Shown: positions 35,248 through 44,670, counted from the first letter of the stretch. The stretch: 64,000 nt of DNA from an uncultured bacterium (GCA_902777385.1 CACYTP010000013.1:1-64000); one strand, 5' to 3'. Notes: a model not told the origin generated them from the sequence alone. Numbers and translations are program-made.

Positions 35248-36219
35248 GTTGCACTCTTTAATTTTTGCTAATACCATATCTGTGGTAATGCTGGAAATAC
35301 AAGGTGTGCATGTCCCGGGTTTTTCTACTCTGTTGCATGTCTTTTGCCAGCAATATTTACATTCATAATCAGGTTCAACATAATGTCCTTTCGGACCGTA
35401 AGGTCTGATATCATCAGGAGAAGTCGCTCCCAAAATTTCTAATGTATTGACATCAAATGCCGATGCAATATGTATAGGACCGGAATCCCCTGAAATAACA
35501 ATATCTCCCAATGAAAGCACGATAGTATTTTCCTCAAGAGAGTTTTCTTTTGGCACAAAAATTACTCTGTCTGAAACGAGTGGTTTTTGATAGTCATATT
35601 CTATAGGACTACAGTTCACAAAGATTGTCCCCCCGTAAATTTCAATCAGTTTTTTTGATAGTTCAATCCATTTTTCGAGCGGCCAGACTCTTCCCTGACG
35701 CCCTATAGGGGTTAAAAATCCGGGATTGAAAATTATATGTGGTTTGGGGTACTGATTCATCCATTTTGAAACCTTTTCTCGTTTGACAGGATCTGATTCC
35801 AGTACTAATCGTTCAGGCAGTTTTAAATCATTTATTGCGTCTGCGGCTGAATAATAGTAATTTTCAACCCAACTGTTTCCTTTATGTCCTCTAAATACAA
35901 CTTTTTTAGGCAATGCTCCAAATGACAGTGCAAAAAGTCTGAGTGAAAGACTTAAACAGAAAACATAGTCGTAACGTTCTTTTATCAGATCTTTAATATG
36001 GTTAAATAAATATATGTACGGGTGTTCGGTTCGTACATCAAAAGTAATAACTTTATCAATATATGAACAATTTTGCAGTAAAGGAGTTATAGTAGGAGAT
36101 GTCATATAGTGTACTGTCCAGTCAGGGTGCTGATTTTTTATTGCAAGCGGAATAATTGAGGTGTGAATAACGTCCCCTATTGCACCAAGCTTTATGATTA
36201 ATACCTTTTTCCCTGACAT
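35239..36219 (-). CDS. Glycosyltransferase family 9 (heptosyltransferase-like)
   Basis: 326 aa from ATG 36219, chosen because a TTGCAA-17-TATTAT promoter sits at 36251-36279 and GGAAG precedes this ATG; a frame reaching ATG 36279 would overlap the promoter. Motifs: KVLIIKLGAIGDVIHTS, FNPGFLTPIGRQGRVWPLEKW, VISGDSGPIHIASA..NTLEILGATSPDDIRPYG. The C-terminus has a five-cysteine cluster (CKYCWQKTC...CTPC) common in GT9 proteins. It probably adds heptose-like sugars to lipopolysaccharide core or another glycan. Confidence 0.88.
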   Translation of the reverse strand: MSGKKVLIIKLGAIGDVIHTSIIPLAIKNQHPDWTVHYMTSPTITPLLQNCSYIDKVITFDVRTEHPYIYLFNHIKDLIKERYDYVFCLSLSLRLFALSFGALPKKVVFRGHKGNSWVENYYYSAADAINDLKLPERLVLESDPVKREKVSKWMNQYPKPHIIFNPGFLTPIGRQGRVWPLEKWIELSKKLIEIYGGTIFVNCSPIEYDYQKPLVSDRVIFVPKENSLEENTIVLSLGDIVISGDSGPIHIASAFDVNTLEILGATSPDDIRPYGPKGHYVEPDYECKYCWQKTCNRVEKPGTCTPCISSITTDMVLAKIKECNLL

Positions 36220-36250
36220 AACAACTTCCAACTCTGATAGTACTACTTCT

Positions 36251-36279
36251 ATAATATACTTAAAAAGATTATATTGCAA
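36251..36279 (-). promoter_or_regulatory. Promoter of the GT9 gene
   Basis: TTGCAA, a 17-bp spacer and TATTAT on the minus strand. Its position decides the start codon of the gene downstream (36219). Confidence 0.45.
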
Positions 36280-36342
36280 GAAAGAGTGTAGTCATATTTT
36301 ATATTTTGATATAGAATATATCGTGAAAAGAGGTATTTAATT

Positions 36343-37260
36343 ATGAATATTGCACAAAATATGACAGAACTTATCGGGAATACTCCGCTTGTAAAAATAA
36401 ATGATTTGAATAGCGGGAATGCTCAAATTGCTGCTAAATTGGAATGTAAAAATCCGGCAGGTTCTATAAAAGATCGTCCGGCATATAACATGCTGTTACA
36501 AGCCGAAAAAGATGGTTTAATAAATAAAGATACTGTGATTATCGAACCTACAAGCGGCAATATGGGCGTAGGTCTTGCTTTTGCTTGTGCAATAAAAGGA
36601 TATAAACTTATTATAACTATGCCTGAGACTATGAGTCAGGAAAGACGAGCTTTGATGAAAGCTTATGGTGCAGAATTGGTTTTGACAGAAGGTTCAAAAG
36701 GCATGAAGGGTTCTATTGAGAAAGCGGAAGAATTGCATAAGAACATATCAAACTCTTTTATTCCTCAGCAGTTTAAAAATCCTGCAAATCCTGATATGCA
36801 CTATAATACAACTGCGGAAGAAATTTGGGCGGATACAGATGGGAAAGTCGATATTATAGTAGCAGGTGTTGGTACAGGTGGTACTATTTCCGGTATTGCC
36901 AAAAAACTGAAAGAAAAAAATAAAAATGTAAAAGTTATTGCTGTTGAACCCTATGACAGTCAGGTGCTTAGCGGAAAATCTCCTGCACCGCATAAAATTC
37001 AGGGTATTGGTGCGAATTTTATTCCGGATAATTATGATGCCGAAGTTGTTGATGAAATTATATCCGTAAAAAATGAGGATGCGATAAAAACAACACAAGA
37101 ACTGGCAAAACAAGAGGGAATACTTGCCGGCATTTCAGGCGGAGCAAACATATATGCAGCAATTGAACTTTCAAAGCGTCCTGAAAATAAAGGCAAACTT
37201 ATTGTAACAGTTCTTCCTGACAGTGGTGAAAGATATCTTTCATGCGGAATTTTTGATTAA
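36343..37260 (+). CDS. cysK: Cysteine synthase (O-acetylserine sulfhydrylase)
   Basis: 305 aa fold-type II PLP enzyme: GNTPLVKI, NPAGSIKDRPA (PLP Lys43), TSGNMG, GTGGTISGIAKKLK, PDSGERYLS. It makes cysteine from O-acetylserine and sulfide; the matching cysE is at 44768-45421. Ribosome site AGAGGT. The SGNMG loop (not SGNTG) is the CysK/CysM variant region. Confidence 0.95.
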   Translation: MNIAQNMTELIGNTPLVKINDLNSGNAQIAAKLECKNPAGSIKDRPAYNMLLQAEKDGLINKDTVIIEPTSGNMGVGLAFACAIKGYKLIITMPETMSQERRALMKAYGAELVLTEGSKGMKGSIEKAEELHKNISNSFIPQQFKNPANPDMHYNTTAEEIWADTDGKVDIIVAGVGTGGTISGIAKKLKEKNKNVKVIAVEPYDSQVLSGKSPAPHKIQGIGANFIPDNYDAEVVDEIISVKNEDAIKTTQELAKQEGILAGISGGANIYAAIELSKRPENKGKLIVTVLPDSGERYLSCGIFD

Positions 37261-37361
37261 ATATTGACTTTTTGATTTATATCATTAAATATCTCATACG
37301 TTTAGATGTTTATCTTCTGGCTGAAATCGGTCATAATGAAGCCAAGAAAGTGTAGTCTAAA

Positions 37362-37850
37362 ATGCCTTTTCGATACAGATTACAAAAAGTATTGGATTTT
37401 CGAATCCGCAAAAAAGAAGAACAGTTGTTAGTAGTACAGAAGGCCCAGCAGGCTGTCTTGATTGCCGAGGAGAATATCCGAAAGAACAACGAAGAGATTG
37501 AAGCTACAAAGATAAACATGCGACAGGCTGATCCTATGATGTACGAAGCGTACGACAAGTATTTAATACACCTGTGGGAAAAAGCCGAACAGTTAGAGCT
37601 TATCCGACAAGAAAAACAAGCTATTCTTGATCAGGAAAAAGAAAAACTCGTTAAATGCGAACAAGCGGTAAAAGTACTGGAAAAGCATAAAGAAAAGAAT
37701 AAAGAGGTCTATTTAGAAGAAGAGAAAAAAGCTGAATTAAAACAATATTCCGAACTTGGTGTAACAAGATACTTTGCACAAAGCAAAGAGCGTCAGGAAG
37801 AGGAAGAACGAGAGATATTAAGACAACTCGAAGAATTGGAGGGAACATGA
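37362..37850 (+). CDS. fliJ: Flagellar FliJ-like export chaperone
   Basis: 162 aa, almost entirely coiled coil, with the FliJ-type start PFRYRLQKVLDFRIRKKEEQ and long charged helices to the end. FliJ bridges the export ATPase FliI to FlhA. fliI is not adjacent. The stop overlaps the next start (ATGA), and fliK-like and hook genes follow, which supports the assignment. Confidence 0.85.
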   Translation: MPFRYRLQKVLDFRIRKKEEQLLVVQKAQQAVLIAEENIRKNNEEIEATKINMRQADPMMYEAYDKYLIHLWEKAEQLELIRQEKQAILDQEKEKLVKCEQAVKVLEKHKEKNKEVYLEEEKKAELKQYSELGVTRYFAQSKERQEEEEREILRQLEELEGT

Positions 37851-38779
37851 ACCTTGACTCAACAACAAATGCAGCAACCATAGCATATACAAAAACAGAA
37901 TTAAACAAAAGTATTTCGTCAACGCAGATAAAAAGGGCAAGTGATGCCGGTGCATCTTTTGTATCCGAAATGAAAGCGTCTTCAGAGCAAAAAGAAGCAC
38001 AGCCTGAATCCGCAGAAAAAACAGAATTGACGAGTAAAGCGGAGGATAAAAAAGAAACTTCCAAAACTGAAGCAAAACATGCAGATAAGGTTTCAAAGGA
38101 AACATCGTCTGATACTCAACAGATTACAAATAATGACAATTCTTCGGATACTCAATTCCAAAGCCAACAATGGCAGGGACAGGGACAAAATAATGATGGT
38201 CAGCAAAATGGTTATACTCCGTTGTCAAGCCAAATTCAGGCATATATGAATGCAAACGGAGTTGATTTGAATTTTGCAAGTATTAATTCTATGAATGCAA
38301 CAAGTCAGGCACAACTTTCAGGTATGGTTACAACTGTTGATTATTCTAATATTCAAATGTCTGAAACAGATGCGAAGTTTTTTGCGGATTTAGTTGCAAA
38401 AACCGATATGACAGCCGGTTCTATTGCTGCAGAATTCGACAGACAAATGCAGCAGGGTAATGTAAAAATGGTTCAATCTACTGCAAAAGCGAGTGCGGCA
38501 TTGATTGAAGCATTAAAAGAATCATCAAAAAATCACCAGTCTTTCAGGGTTGATTTTGATAAAGATATTTCTGTAATTCTTCAGGTAGATAAAGGCGGAA
38601 AAATTAACGCAAACTTTATCCCCGGAGATAAGGCTGTTGAAGCTTATTTGAGAAATAATATTGATTTTCTTCGTCAAAGATTTAACGAAGAGAATATTTC
38701 TTATGGTGACTTAACATATTCTCAGTCCCGTAGAAATAAGCAAGATAGAGAAAGAAATAATAATAAGGAGCAAGGATAA
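37847..38779 (+). CDS. fliK: Flagellar hook-length control protein FliK-like
   Basis: 310 aa. The first 140 residues are Ser/Thr/Gln/Lys-rich and disordered. The C-terminal 80 residues (FRVDFDKDISVILQVDKGGKINANFIPGDKAVEAYLRNNIDFLRQRFNEENISYGDL) match the FliK hook-length domain pattern of a beta-alpha fold that contacts FlhB. Overlaps fliJ by 4 nt and the next gene by 1 nt (TAATG). Position between fliJ and a hook gene is classical. Confidence 0.8.
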   Translation: MNLDSTTNAATIAYTKTELNKSISSTQIKRASDAGASFVSEMKASSEQKEAQPESAEKTELTSKAEDKKETSKTEAKHADKVSKETSSDTQQITNNDNSSDTQFQSQQWQGQGQNNDGQQNGYTPLSSQIQAYMNANGVDLNFASINSMNATSQAQLSGMVTTVDYSNIQMSETDAKFFADLVAKTDMTAGSIAAEFDRQMQQGNVKMVQSTAKASAALIEALKESSKNHQSFRVDFDKDISVILQVDKGGKINANFIPGDKAVEAYLRNNIDFLRQRFNEENISYGDLTYSQSRRNKQDRERNNNKEQG

Positions 38780-39615
38780 TGAATGATTCTTATGTAGCGG
38801 CTCTAAACACCCGTAAAACAACAGAAAACTGGATGGATGTTATTGCGGATAACATGACTAACGTCTATACTCCTGGGTTCAGGGAAAAACAAGTTAATTT
38901 TAAAACTTTCCTTGGCGGTGCTATTTCTGATGACTATGCAAAGAATTTAGGTCAGGGAAAATCTACACCGGGTACTGCAAATGAGAACCTTTTTCTGGAA
39001 GGTAAAGGATTTTTCCTTGTAAGATCTCCTGAGGGCAAAAGTGTTTACACCAGACTGGGTGAATTTACATTTGACGGAGAAGGTGTCTACAAAGACAAAA
39101 GCGGCAATACGGTTCAAGGTTACATCCTGAATGATAAAGGCGAAATCATGCAGGGAACCAGAGCTATTACTGCAGATTTGTATCAGGAAACCGCAATGAA
39201 GGGTGGTTCTCTTGATATCCCTACTACAAATATTAAAATGTGGATTGATCCTAATAATGGAAAATACTTAGGCAAGTATGATGATTATGAAATAAAAAAT
39301 GACGGTACAATATACGGTAAGGCTGACAACGGTAAAAGAGTCGTTCCTCTCTACCGTATTACTACAAGAAATTTCCATAACGCCGCAGGATTATACGAAT
39401 TTAAGAGCGGACAGTTTGTTGAAACCGAGGAATCGGGTAAACCGCTCCTTGGGTTTGGAGAAATTCGTTCCGGTTTGTTAGAACTTTCCAACGCTGATTT
39501 CAAAGCAAATATTTCGTATTATCAGATGGCTAAATTACAAATGGAAGTTGCAAATAAGCTGATTGATTCAAACAAACAGTTATTAGAAGATGCTCTAAGA
39601 CTTGTAGGCTCATAG
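38779..39615 (+). CDS. Flagellar hook/rod protein of the FlgE/FlgF/FlgG family
   Basis: 278 aa. N-terminal helix with TTENWMDVIADNMTNVYTPGFREKQVNF (the family's 'NNLANvnTpGFK' region), a middle GKGFFLVRSPEGKSVYTRLGEFTFDGEGVYKDKSGNTVQGY, and C-terminal helix ELSNADFKANISYYQMAKLQMEVANKLIDSNKQLLEDALRL. Length fits FlgF/FlgG; position after fliK would suit FlgE. Exported through the type III apparatus encoded at 2.6-6.3 kb. A strong terminator follows. Confidence 0.88.
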   Translation: MNDSYVAALNTRKTTENWMDVIADNMTNVYTPGFREKQVNFKTFLGGAISDDYAKNLGQGKSTPGTANENLFLEGKGFFLVRSPEGKSVYTRLGEFTFDGEGVYKDKSGNTVQGYILNDKGEIMQGTRAITADLYQETAMKGGSLDIPTTNIKMWIDPNNGKYLGKYDDYEIKNDGTIYGKADNGKRVVPLYRITTRNFHNAAGLYEFKSGQFVETEESGKPLLGFGEIRSGLLELSNADFKANISYYQMAKLQMEVANKLIDSNKQLLEDALRLVGS

Positions 39616-39666
39616 TGGCAAGCCTGATATAATAAAAATTTAAACTCCATTTGAATACACATACTT

Positions 39667-39690
39667 GAGGGCAAAAGCCCTCTTTTTATT
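39667..39690 (+). terminator. Rho-independent terminator of the fliJ-fliK-hook operon
   Basis: GAGGGC/GCCCTC stem with an AAAA loop followed by TTTTTATT. Confidence 0.85.
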
Positions 39691-39706
39691 TGTAATGCCG
39701 AACTCT

Positions 39707-39743
39707 TTATCACAGAATATTTTGTGATATACTTATCACAGAA
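39707..39743 (+). promoter_or_regulatory. dapF promoter with overlapping TATCACA operator-like repeats
   Basis: Three alternating boxes TATCACA (39708-39714), TGTGATA (39723-39729) and TATCACA (39734-39740). The last two form a perfect 7-bp inverted repeat around TACT, and the TGA-TATACT extended -10 (39725-39733) lies inside it. The 11-bp TTATCACAGAA occurs twice. A DNA-binding repressor overlapping the -10 is likely; it resembles CRP half-sites but with an 8-bp, not 6-bp, centre. Confidence 0.5.
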
Positions 39744-39754
39744 GGATTTTTATT

Positions 39755-40588
39755 ATGAATACAATAAAATTAACAAAAATGCAGGGTTTGGGAAATGATT
39801 TCGTAATCATTGATTACGAAGAATTTTTAAAGACAGGACTTACAATGTCTGATTTGGCTGTAAAAGTTTGCGACAGACATTTTGGTGTGGGAGCTGACGG
39901 AATGTTTATTCCGAAGCTTGATACAAAAGACACTGATATAGGCTGGTATTTTTATAATAATGACGGTACAACGGCTCAAATGTGCGGAAACGGCATCAGA
40001 TGTTTTGCAAAATATGCTTATGAAAAAGGTTTGATAAATAAAAAGAAATTTACTGTAGAAACTCTTGCTGGTGTGATTACTCCGGAAATTCTTGATAACG
40101 GAATGATAAGAGTTGATATGGGAAAACCGATATTAGATGAAGCTAAAATTCCATTTAATGGAGAAAAGAAAATCTCTGTTTTAGATAAGGATTTTGATAT
40201 AAATCCTGTTTCTATGGGGAATCCGCATTGCGTAATTTTTGTTGACGGCAGTACTATGGATTACGCAAAGCTTTATGGCCCGCATATTGAAACCCATCAT
40301 TATTTCCCGGAAAAAACGAATACGGAGTTTGTGAAAATAATTTCAAGAAGTGAAGTAGAAATGAGTGTATATGAGCGTGGATGCGGAATAACGCTTGCTT
40401 GCGGAACAGGTGCTTGTGCAACTCAGGTCGCTTGTATTTTAAATAACTTAACAGAAAATAAGATAAAAGTTAACCTGCCTGGTGGGGCTGTATTCATTGA
40501 ATGGCAAGGCTCAAGAGATAATACGAAAGAACATGTTTTTATGACAGGTCCTGCAAATTACAGTTTCGTTGCTGATTACATCTTGTAA
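39755..40588 (+). CDS. dapF: Diaminopimelate epimerase
   Basis: 277 aa with the two catalytic cysteines in MCGNGIRCFAKYAYE and CGITLACGTGACATQVA, plus NDFVIID and MGNPHCVIF. It interconverts LL- and meso-diaminopimelate for lysine and peptidoglycan synthesis. Ribosome site AGAAGGA. It stands alone, followed 56 nt later by rpsF. Confidence 0.96.
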   Translation: MNTIKLTKMQGLGNDFVIIDYEEFLKTGLTMSDLAVKVCDRHFGVGADGMFIPKLDTKDTDIGWYFYNNDGTTAQMCGNGIRCFAKYAYEKGLINKKKFTVETLAGVITPEILDNGMIRVDMGKPILDEAKIPFNGEKKISVLDKDFDINPVSMGNPHCVIFVDGSTMDYAKLYGPHIETHHYFPEKTNTEFVKIISRSEVEMSVYERGCGITLACGTGACATQVACILNNLTENKIKVNLPGGAVFIEWQGSRDNTKEHVFMTGPANYSFVADYIL

Positions 40589-40644
40589 TTAAAAGCTTTT
40601 TCATGGTAAGATTTACACATAAACTTAAAAGGAGAAATATAAAT

Positions 40645-40944
40645 ATGAAAAATTATGAATTATTAACTATCTTCAAGCCAAATCTGGATGCAGAAGAAGT
40701 AGATAAAGTTATCGCAAAGATTGATTCAACTATCGTTGAATTCGGCGGTAAAGTTGAATCTGCAGATAAAATTGGCAGAAAAAAATTGGCTTATGATATC
40801 CAAAACTTTAGAGACGGTTTCTTCTATTCTTCAATCTTAAGCTTACCTGCTGACAAGGTTGCTGAATTCAGAAGACAATTAAGATTGAATGATTCAATTT
40901 TAAGAACTATGTTTATGGAAGCTTCTGAAAAAGTTTCTGCATAG
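40645..40944 (+). CDS. rpsF: 30S ribosomal protein S6
   Basis: 99 aa from ATG 40645, preceded by AGGAGAAA; an in-frame upstream start lacks support. KNYELLTIFKPNLDAEEV and IGRKKLAYDIQNFRDGFFYSSIL are S6 hallmarks. It heads the standard rpsF-ssb-rpsR operon. Confidence 0.97.
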   Translation: MKNYELLTIFKPNLDAEEVDKVIAKIDSTIVEFGGKVESADKIGRKKLAYDIQNFRDGFFYSSILSLPADKVAEFRRQLRLNDSILRTMFMEASEKVSA

Positions 40945-40973
40945 TTGAAGTACTAAAAAAGGAAGGATTAAAA

Positions 40974-41387
40974 ATGTCATTAGCTAAAGCAGTAGTTACC
41001 GGAACGTTATACAGAGCACCTGAAAAACGCTTTACTCAGAATAATATAGCAGTGTCTTCTTTCGTTTTGAATATTGGTGACAGAGAAGAAATGCTTATTA
41101 GGGTTCTTTCAAGAAGAACGGGACTGGATGAAGTTGTTTCAGGGTTAAGTAAAGGCGATAAGGTTTTGGTTGAAGGCAGACTTCAAACGGCTGCTGTAAA
41201 GATGGATGACGGTTCTGAAAAAAGAATTTATGAAATTGATGCCGCTACTATTGAACCGTTTAACGGTGGTGGCGTATCGGCAGTTTCTTCTTCATCAAAT
41301 TCTGATTTTGGAACTGAGGAAGTGGTAAAAATTGAAGCCGATGATTTTTCTAACGAATTAATCGGTGAAGATGAAATCCCATTTTAA
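40974..41387 (+). CDS. ssb: Single-stranded DNA-binding protein
   Basis: 137 aa: N-terminal OB fold (MSLAKAVVTGTLYRAPEKRFTQNNIAVSSFVLNIG..., KGDKVLVEGRLQT) and an acidic tail ending in EDEIPF, the partner-binding tip. Lies between rpsF and rpsR as in most bacteria. Slightly divergent OB fold (REEMLIRVLSRRTG in place of the common W-x-V region). Confidence 0.93.
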   Translation: MSLAKAVVTGTLYRAPEKRFTQNNIAVSSFVLNIGDREEMLIRVLSRRTGLDEVVSGLSKGDKVLVEGRLQTAAVKMDDGSEKRIYEIDAATIEPFNGGGVSAVSSSSNSDFGTEEVVKIEADDFSNELIGEDEIPF

Positions 41388-41470
41388 GTCAATTAAATAG
41401 CTGCAGTCAGCAGTTATAAAAAGTATTAGATAACACAAGAAAAATAAGGCTAGAAAGGCAAATTAAAACA

Positions 41471-41704
41471 ATGGCAAGACAAAATGATGCAGATAAGAAA
41501 AAACGTAAAAATTGCAGTCTTTGCGGCGACAAAGTTGAAGCAATTGACTACAAAGATGCTGCTAAATTGAAAAGATACCTTACTGAAGCAGGAAAGATTA
41601 TTCCTAGAAGAATTACAGGTAACTGTGCTGCTCACCAGCGTATGATTGCAAAAGCAATTAAGCGTGCAAGAGAAGCTGCAATTATCAGCTACGTTTTTGA
41701 TTAA
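41471..41704 (+). CDS. rpsR: 30S ribosomal protein S18
   Basis: 77 aa with [60 protein letters not shown], typical S18. It keeps the Cys-type zinc ribbon (C17, C20, C50 region). ATG preceded by GAAAGG. A strong terminator follows. Confidence 0.97.
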   Translation: MARQNDADKKKRKNCSLCGDKVEAIDYKDAAKLKRYLTEAGKIIPRRITGNCAAHQRMIAKAIKRAREAAIISYVFD

Positions 41705-41728
41705 TCTCAAATGTTTATCTAATTGAGT

Positions 41729-41764
41729 ATGGCAGGTTCAAAATTGAACCTGTCATATTTTTTG
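41729..41764 (+). terminator. Rho-independent terminator of rpsF-ssb-rpsR
   Basis: A 13-bp stem (ATGGCAGGTTCAA with TTGAACCTGTCAT, one G-T pair), AA loop, then ATTTTTTTG. Confidence 0.85.
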
Positions 41765-41767
41765 TAT

Positions 41768-41796
41768 TTGCAAATTGAAATTATTTGTTTTAATTT
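41768..41796 (+). promoter_or_regulatory. folC promoter predicting a leaderless mRNA
   Basis: TTGCAA-17-TAATTT. The -10 ends 6 nt before the second ATG (41803), which selects that codon as the start; no Shine-Dalgarno sequence is present. Confidence 0.4.
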
Positions 41797-41802
41797 ATGA
41801 TT

Positions 41803-42954
41803 ATGAGTAAAACTTATGAACAGGCAAAAGAGCTTTTAACATCTCAGGGTAAATTCTATATAAATTTGGGATTAGAAAGAATTGAAAAAATATTAGAATT
41901 ACTGGGTAATCCTCAAGATAAACTGAGGTGTATTCATGTTGCAGGTACTAACGGGAAAGGTTCTGTTTGTGCAATTATAGCATCTATAATAAAATCTTCG
42001 GGTAAAAAAGTCGGTTTATATTCAAGTCCTCATATTTTTAAATATACGGAACGTATTAAAATCAACGGTCAAGATATAAGTGATGAAGATTTTTCCAAAT
42101 ATGTTTTTAATGTGTGTGAACTCTCTGATAAAAACGGTATAAAACTTACGGAATTTGAGATACTAACTGCTGTAATGTTTAAATATTTTTATGATGAGGG
42201 AGCAGAGGTTGTTGTTTTGGAAACAGGTCTTGGCGGAAGGTTTGATGCAACAAATGTTATAAAATCAAATTTGTGTTCGGTTATAACCCATATAGATTTG
42301 GATCATACGGACAGATTGGGATATACAAAGGAGAAAATTGCTTTTGAAAAAGCAGGTATAATAAAGCCAAATTGCCCTGTTGTAACTTCTGAAGGGTATG
42401 AAGTTATAAAAGACAAGGCTGACGAAAATAATTCATTATTGTTGATGACTGCACCTTTTGCAGATATTACAAATCTTTCTCTGAAGGGTTCTTATCAGCA
42501 GGAGAATTTAGCACTTGCTCTTGCTGCCGTAAAATTAGTATTCCCAAATATAACACAGGAAGTTATTAATGAAGGTTTAAAGAATGTTCAGCACCCATGC
42601 AGATTTCAGTTTGCAGAAGATAAAATGCTTTTAATCGACGGGGCTCACAATCCAAACGGAATATTGGCATTAAAAGAAAGTCTGGATATGTATTTCCCTG
42701 ATAAAAAACGCAGGTTTGTATTTGGGTGTCTCAAAACAAAAGACTACAAAAAAATGGTTGAAATTCTGTTTGAGCCGAATGATGAAATATATTTCAATCA
42801 TTTTAACAACCCTAATTCTGCTACATTTGAAGAGTTGCAAAGTGTATGCAAATATTCGGCGAAACCGTTTAAATCACTTGATGATTTTGAAATTTCATCT
42901 GATACATTGACTATAGTTTGCGGCTCATTTTATATGCTGAACGAAATTATTTAG
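41803..42954 (+). CDS. folC: Folylpolyglutamate/dihydrofolate synthase
   Basis: 383 aa from ATG 41803 (an ATG two codons earlier is possible). Mur-ligase fold: HVAGTNGKGSVCAIIASII (P-loop), YSSPHIFKYTERIKING, LETGLGGRFDATNV, SVITHIDLDHTDRLG, LIDGAHNPNG. It adds glutamate to (dihydro)pteroate/folates. Tail-to-tail with the GT2 gene, overlapping by 4 nt. Confidence 0.92.
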   Translation: MSKTYEQAKELLTSQGKFYINLGLERIEKILELLGNPQDKLRCIHVAGTNGKGSVCAIIASIIKSSGKKVGLYSSPHIFKYTERIKINGQDISDEDFSKYVFNVCELSDKNGIKLTEFEILTAVMFKYFYDEGAEVVVLETGLGGRFDATNVIKSNLCSVITHIDLDHTDRLGYTKEKIAFEKAGIIKPNCPVVTSEGYEVIKDKADENNSLLLMTAPFADITNLSLKGSYQQENLALALAAVKLVFPNITQEVINEGLKNVQHPCRFQFAEDKMLLIDGAHNPNGILALKESLDMYFPDKKRRFVFGCLKTKDYKKMVEILFEPNDEIYFNHFNNPNSATFEELQSVCKYSAKPFKSLDDFEISSDTLTIVCGSFYMLNEII

Positions 42955-44528
42955 TTATCTGAATGTTCTTCCTGACTTGCTTTAATAATATCTGTTATTA
43001 TAGTGTTTAAAGCTGCAGGGTTAAATGCTGCACAAGTGTTCCAAGCAACGGTTTCTCTTGGCTCGTTGTTTACGGAAGGACTTGGATACTGACTGTCGCA
43101 AATACCTCTCATCATGTTTGTTGTACCGTCAACTGTTGGTTTAAAATGCGAACAGCAGCTGCAAATGCGGAGAATTGCTCCGTGGTCATCCAATATCAGT
43201 TTTAATTCCTGCAAGGCATCAATCATTCTCAAGTGTGACTTAGTGACAAAGTGTTTATTTTTTCTTACTAATTTAACTTTTGCCATCCCATCTTTTTGTA
43301 TGAATTCTAACTTATAATTTAAATTATTTTTCTTTGCTGTTGTAATAACCGCATCAACGACAAATTTTTCTGCGTTAGCTGTTTCACTGCCCTTATCAAG
43401 GATTTTGTCAACAAAATATCTGATAGGAGGGAAGTTTCTTATAATATGCCCAATTGAATATATCGGATATGCACACAGATAGCCTATTTCTTCCATTGTC
43501 ATTTTTGCGTTAGCAAGGCTTAAGCCAAATGCAAGTACGAGTACGATAAATGTTAATGAAACGATTTTGACATCTACCATAAAATGATAATTTAAAGAAT
43601 GCTTAAATAAAATTGCGTAAATAATTATAAGTACCCAAAAACTAGGATATATCAATGAACAAACGTGTTCAGAAAAAACTAAATTTTTTGTAAATATTTT
43701 AGAAAAACAATTCTTGAATAAATCCAAGCGTGCAGAAATTTTTGCTCTTCTGAATATGTAATTTGCAGGGTGTACAATTGTTTGTACATTCTGATTATAT
43801 GTGCATTTGCATTTGATTTTAGATAATAACAGACTGTATTTTAGTTCAGTATTTGTATTTTTAAAATCTACATTCCCAATTTGGTCAACTATATTTCTTC
43901 TTATAATGAATACTCCGGAATCCGCTGTAGCGGCTAATCCCATAATAGAACGTGCTTTTCGGATAAAATTCATGTGATATTTTTGGTATGCGGCTTTTAT
44001 TCTGTCAACAATACCGAGAGCTTTTATATCAATAACAGTTTCACCGCTTATAACAGAATCTTTCTTTAATGCAGAGTCTGCTATTGCCAAAAAGTTTGAG
44101 GCTATACTTCTGTCCGCATCAAGAAATACATAGGCATCAATATAGTCATTATCGGATAATTTTTCCAATAATGTTGCAACAGCCTGATCTTTCCCGATTG
44201 TGCCGACACCTTTAATATCAATAACATGTACGAAATTTTCTTCCGTAAATAAATCCTGAGAGCCGTCTGTACAGTTATCCAAAAGAACAAAAACTCTGAA
44301 TTTATTTATGGGATAATCCTGACCTTTTAACTCTGATATGAGATTTGCCAATGTTTGACGATTATTGTGGGAATAAACAATAACTGCCAGATTTTCTTTT
44401 TCTTCATAACTGATATTTTTCAGTTTATTGCGAATAGGTTTGTCTTTAAGATTTTTAATTGCAAGTATTAAAAAGTAAATAGTGTATGCTGCAACGAATA
44501 TATAAAGTAAATCTAGTATAAATTCCAT
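42951..44528 (-). CDS. Membrane glycosyltransferase (GT2) with Cys-rich C-terminal domain
   Basis: 525 aa. N-terminal helix (5-25), GT2 catalytic domain (VIVYSHNNRQTLANLISELKGQDYP, FVLLDNCTDGS, AYVFLDADRS as the DxD-like site), two C-terminal membrane helices (about 295-340), then a soluble domain of about 140 residues with CSCCSHFKPTVDGTTNMMRGICD and WNTCAAF. The five to six cysteines look like a metal or Fe-S site. This GT2-Cys fusion is unfamiliar to me. A ribosome site CAGGAG precedes the ATG. Sugar and acceptor unknown. Confidence 0.78.
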   Translation of the reverse strand: MEFILDLLYIFVAAYTIYFLILAIKNLKDKPIRNKLKNISYEEKENLAVIVYSHNNRQTLANLISELKGQDYPINKFRVFVLLDNCTDGSQDLFTEENFVHVIDIKGVGTIGKDQAVATLLEKLSDNDYIDAYVFLDADRSIASNFLAIADSALKKDSVISGETVIDIKALGIVDRIKAAYQKYHMNFIRKARSIMGLAATADSGVFIIRRNIVDQIGNVDFKNTNTELKYSLLLSKIKCKCTYNQNVQTIVHPANYIFRRAKISARLDLFKNCFSKIFTKNLVFSEHVCSLIYPSFWVLIIIYAILFKHSLNYHFMVDVKIVSLTFIVLVLAFGLSLANAKMTMEEIGYLCAYPIYSIGHIIRNFPPIRYFVDKILDKGSETANAEKFVVDAVITTAKKNNLNYKLEFIQKDGMAKVKLVRKNKHFVTKSHLRMIDALQELKLILDDHGAILRICSCCSHFKPTVDGTTNMMRGICDSQYPSPSVNNEPRETVAWNTCAAFNPAALNTIITDIIKASQEEHSDN

Positions 44529-44670
44529 AACTGTACTCCTGTAACAATATTCTATTTAAAATATGAGATAATTTCCAGCTATGTAAATAAATGTGTAGTT
44601 TGATAACTTTATAACTGTACTAATTTAACACTAAGAGAAAAACTCAACAATATCCATTTCGAGATAATTT

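Noticed and set aside
39722-39741. CRP site upstream of dapF
   Set aside because: The half-sites look similar, but the centre is 8 bp instead of 6, so I report only an unassigned operator.
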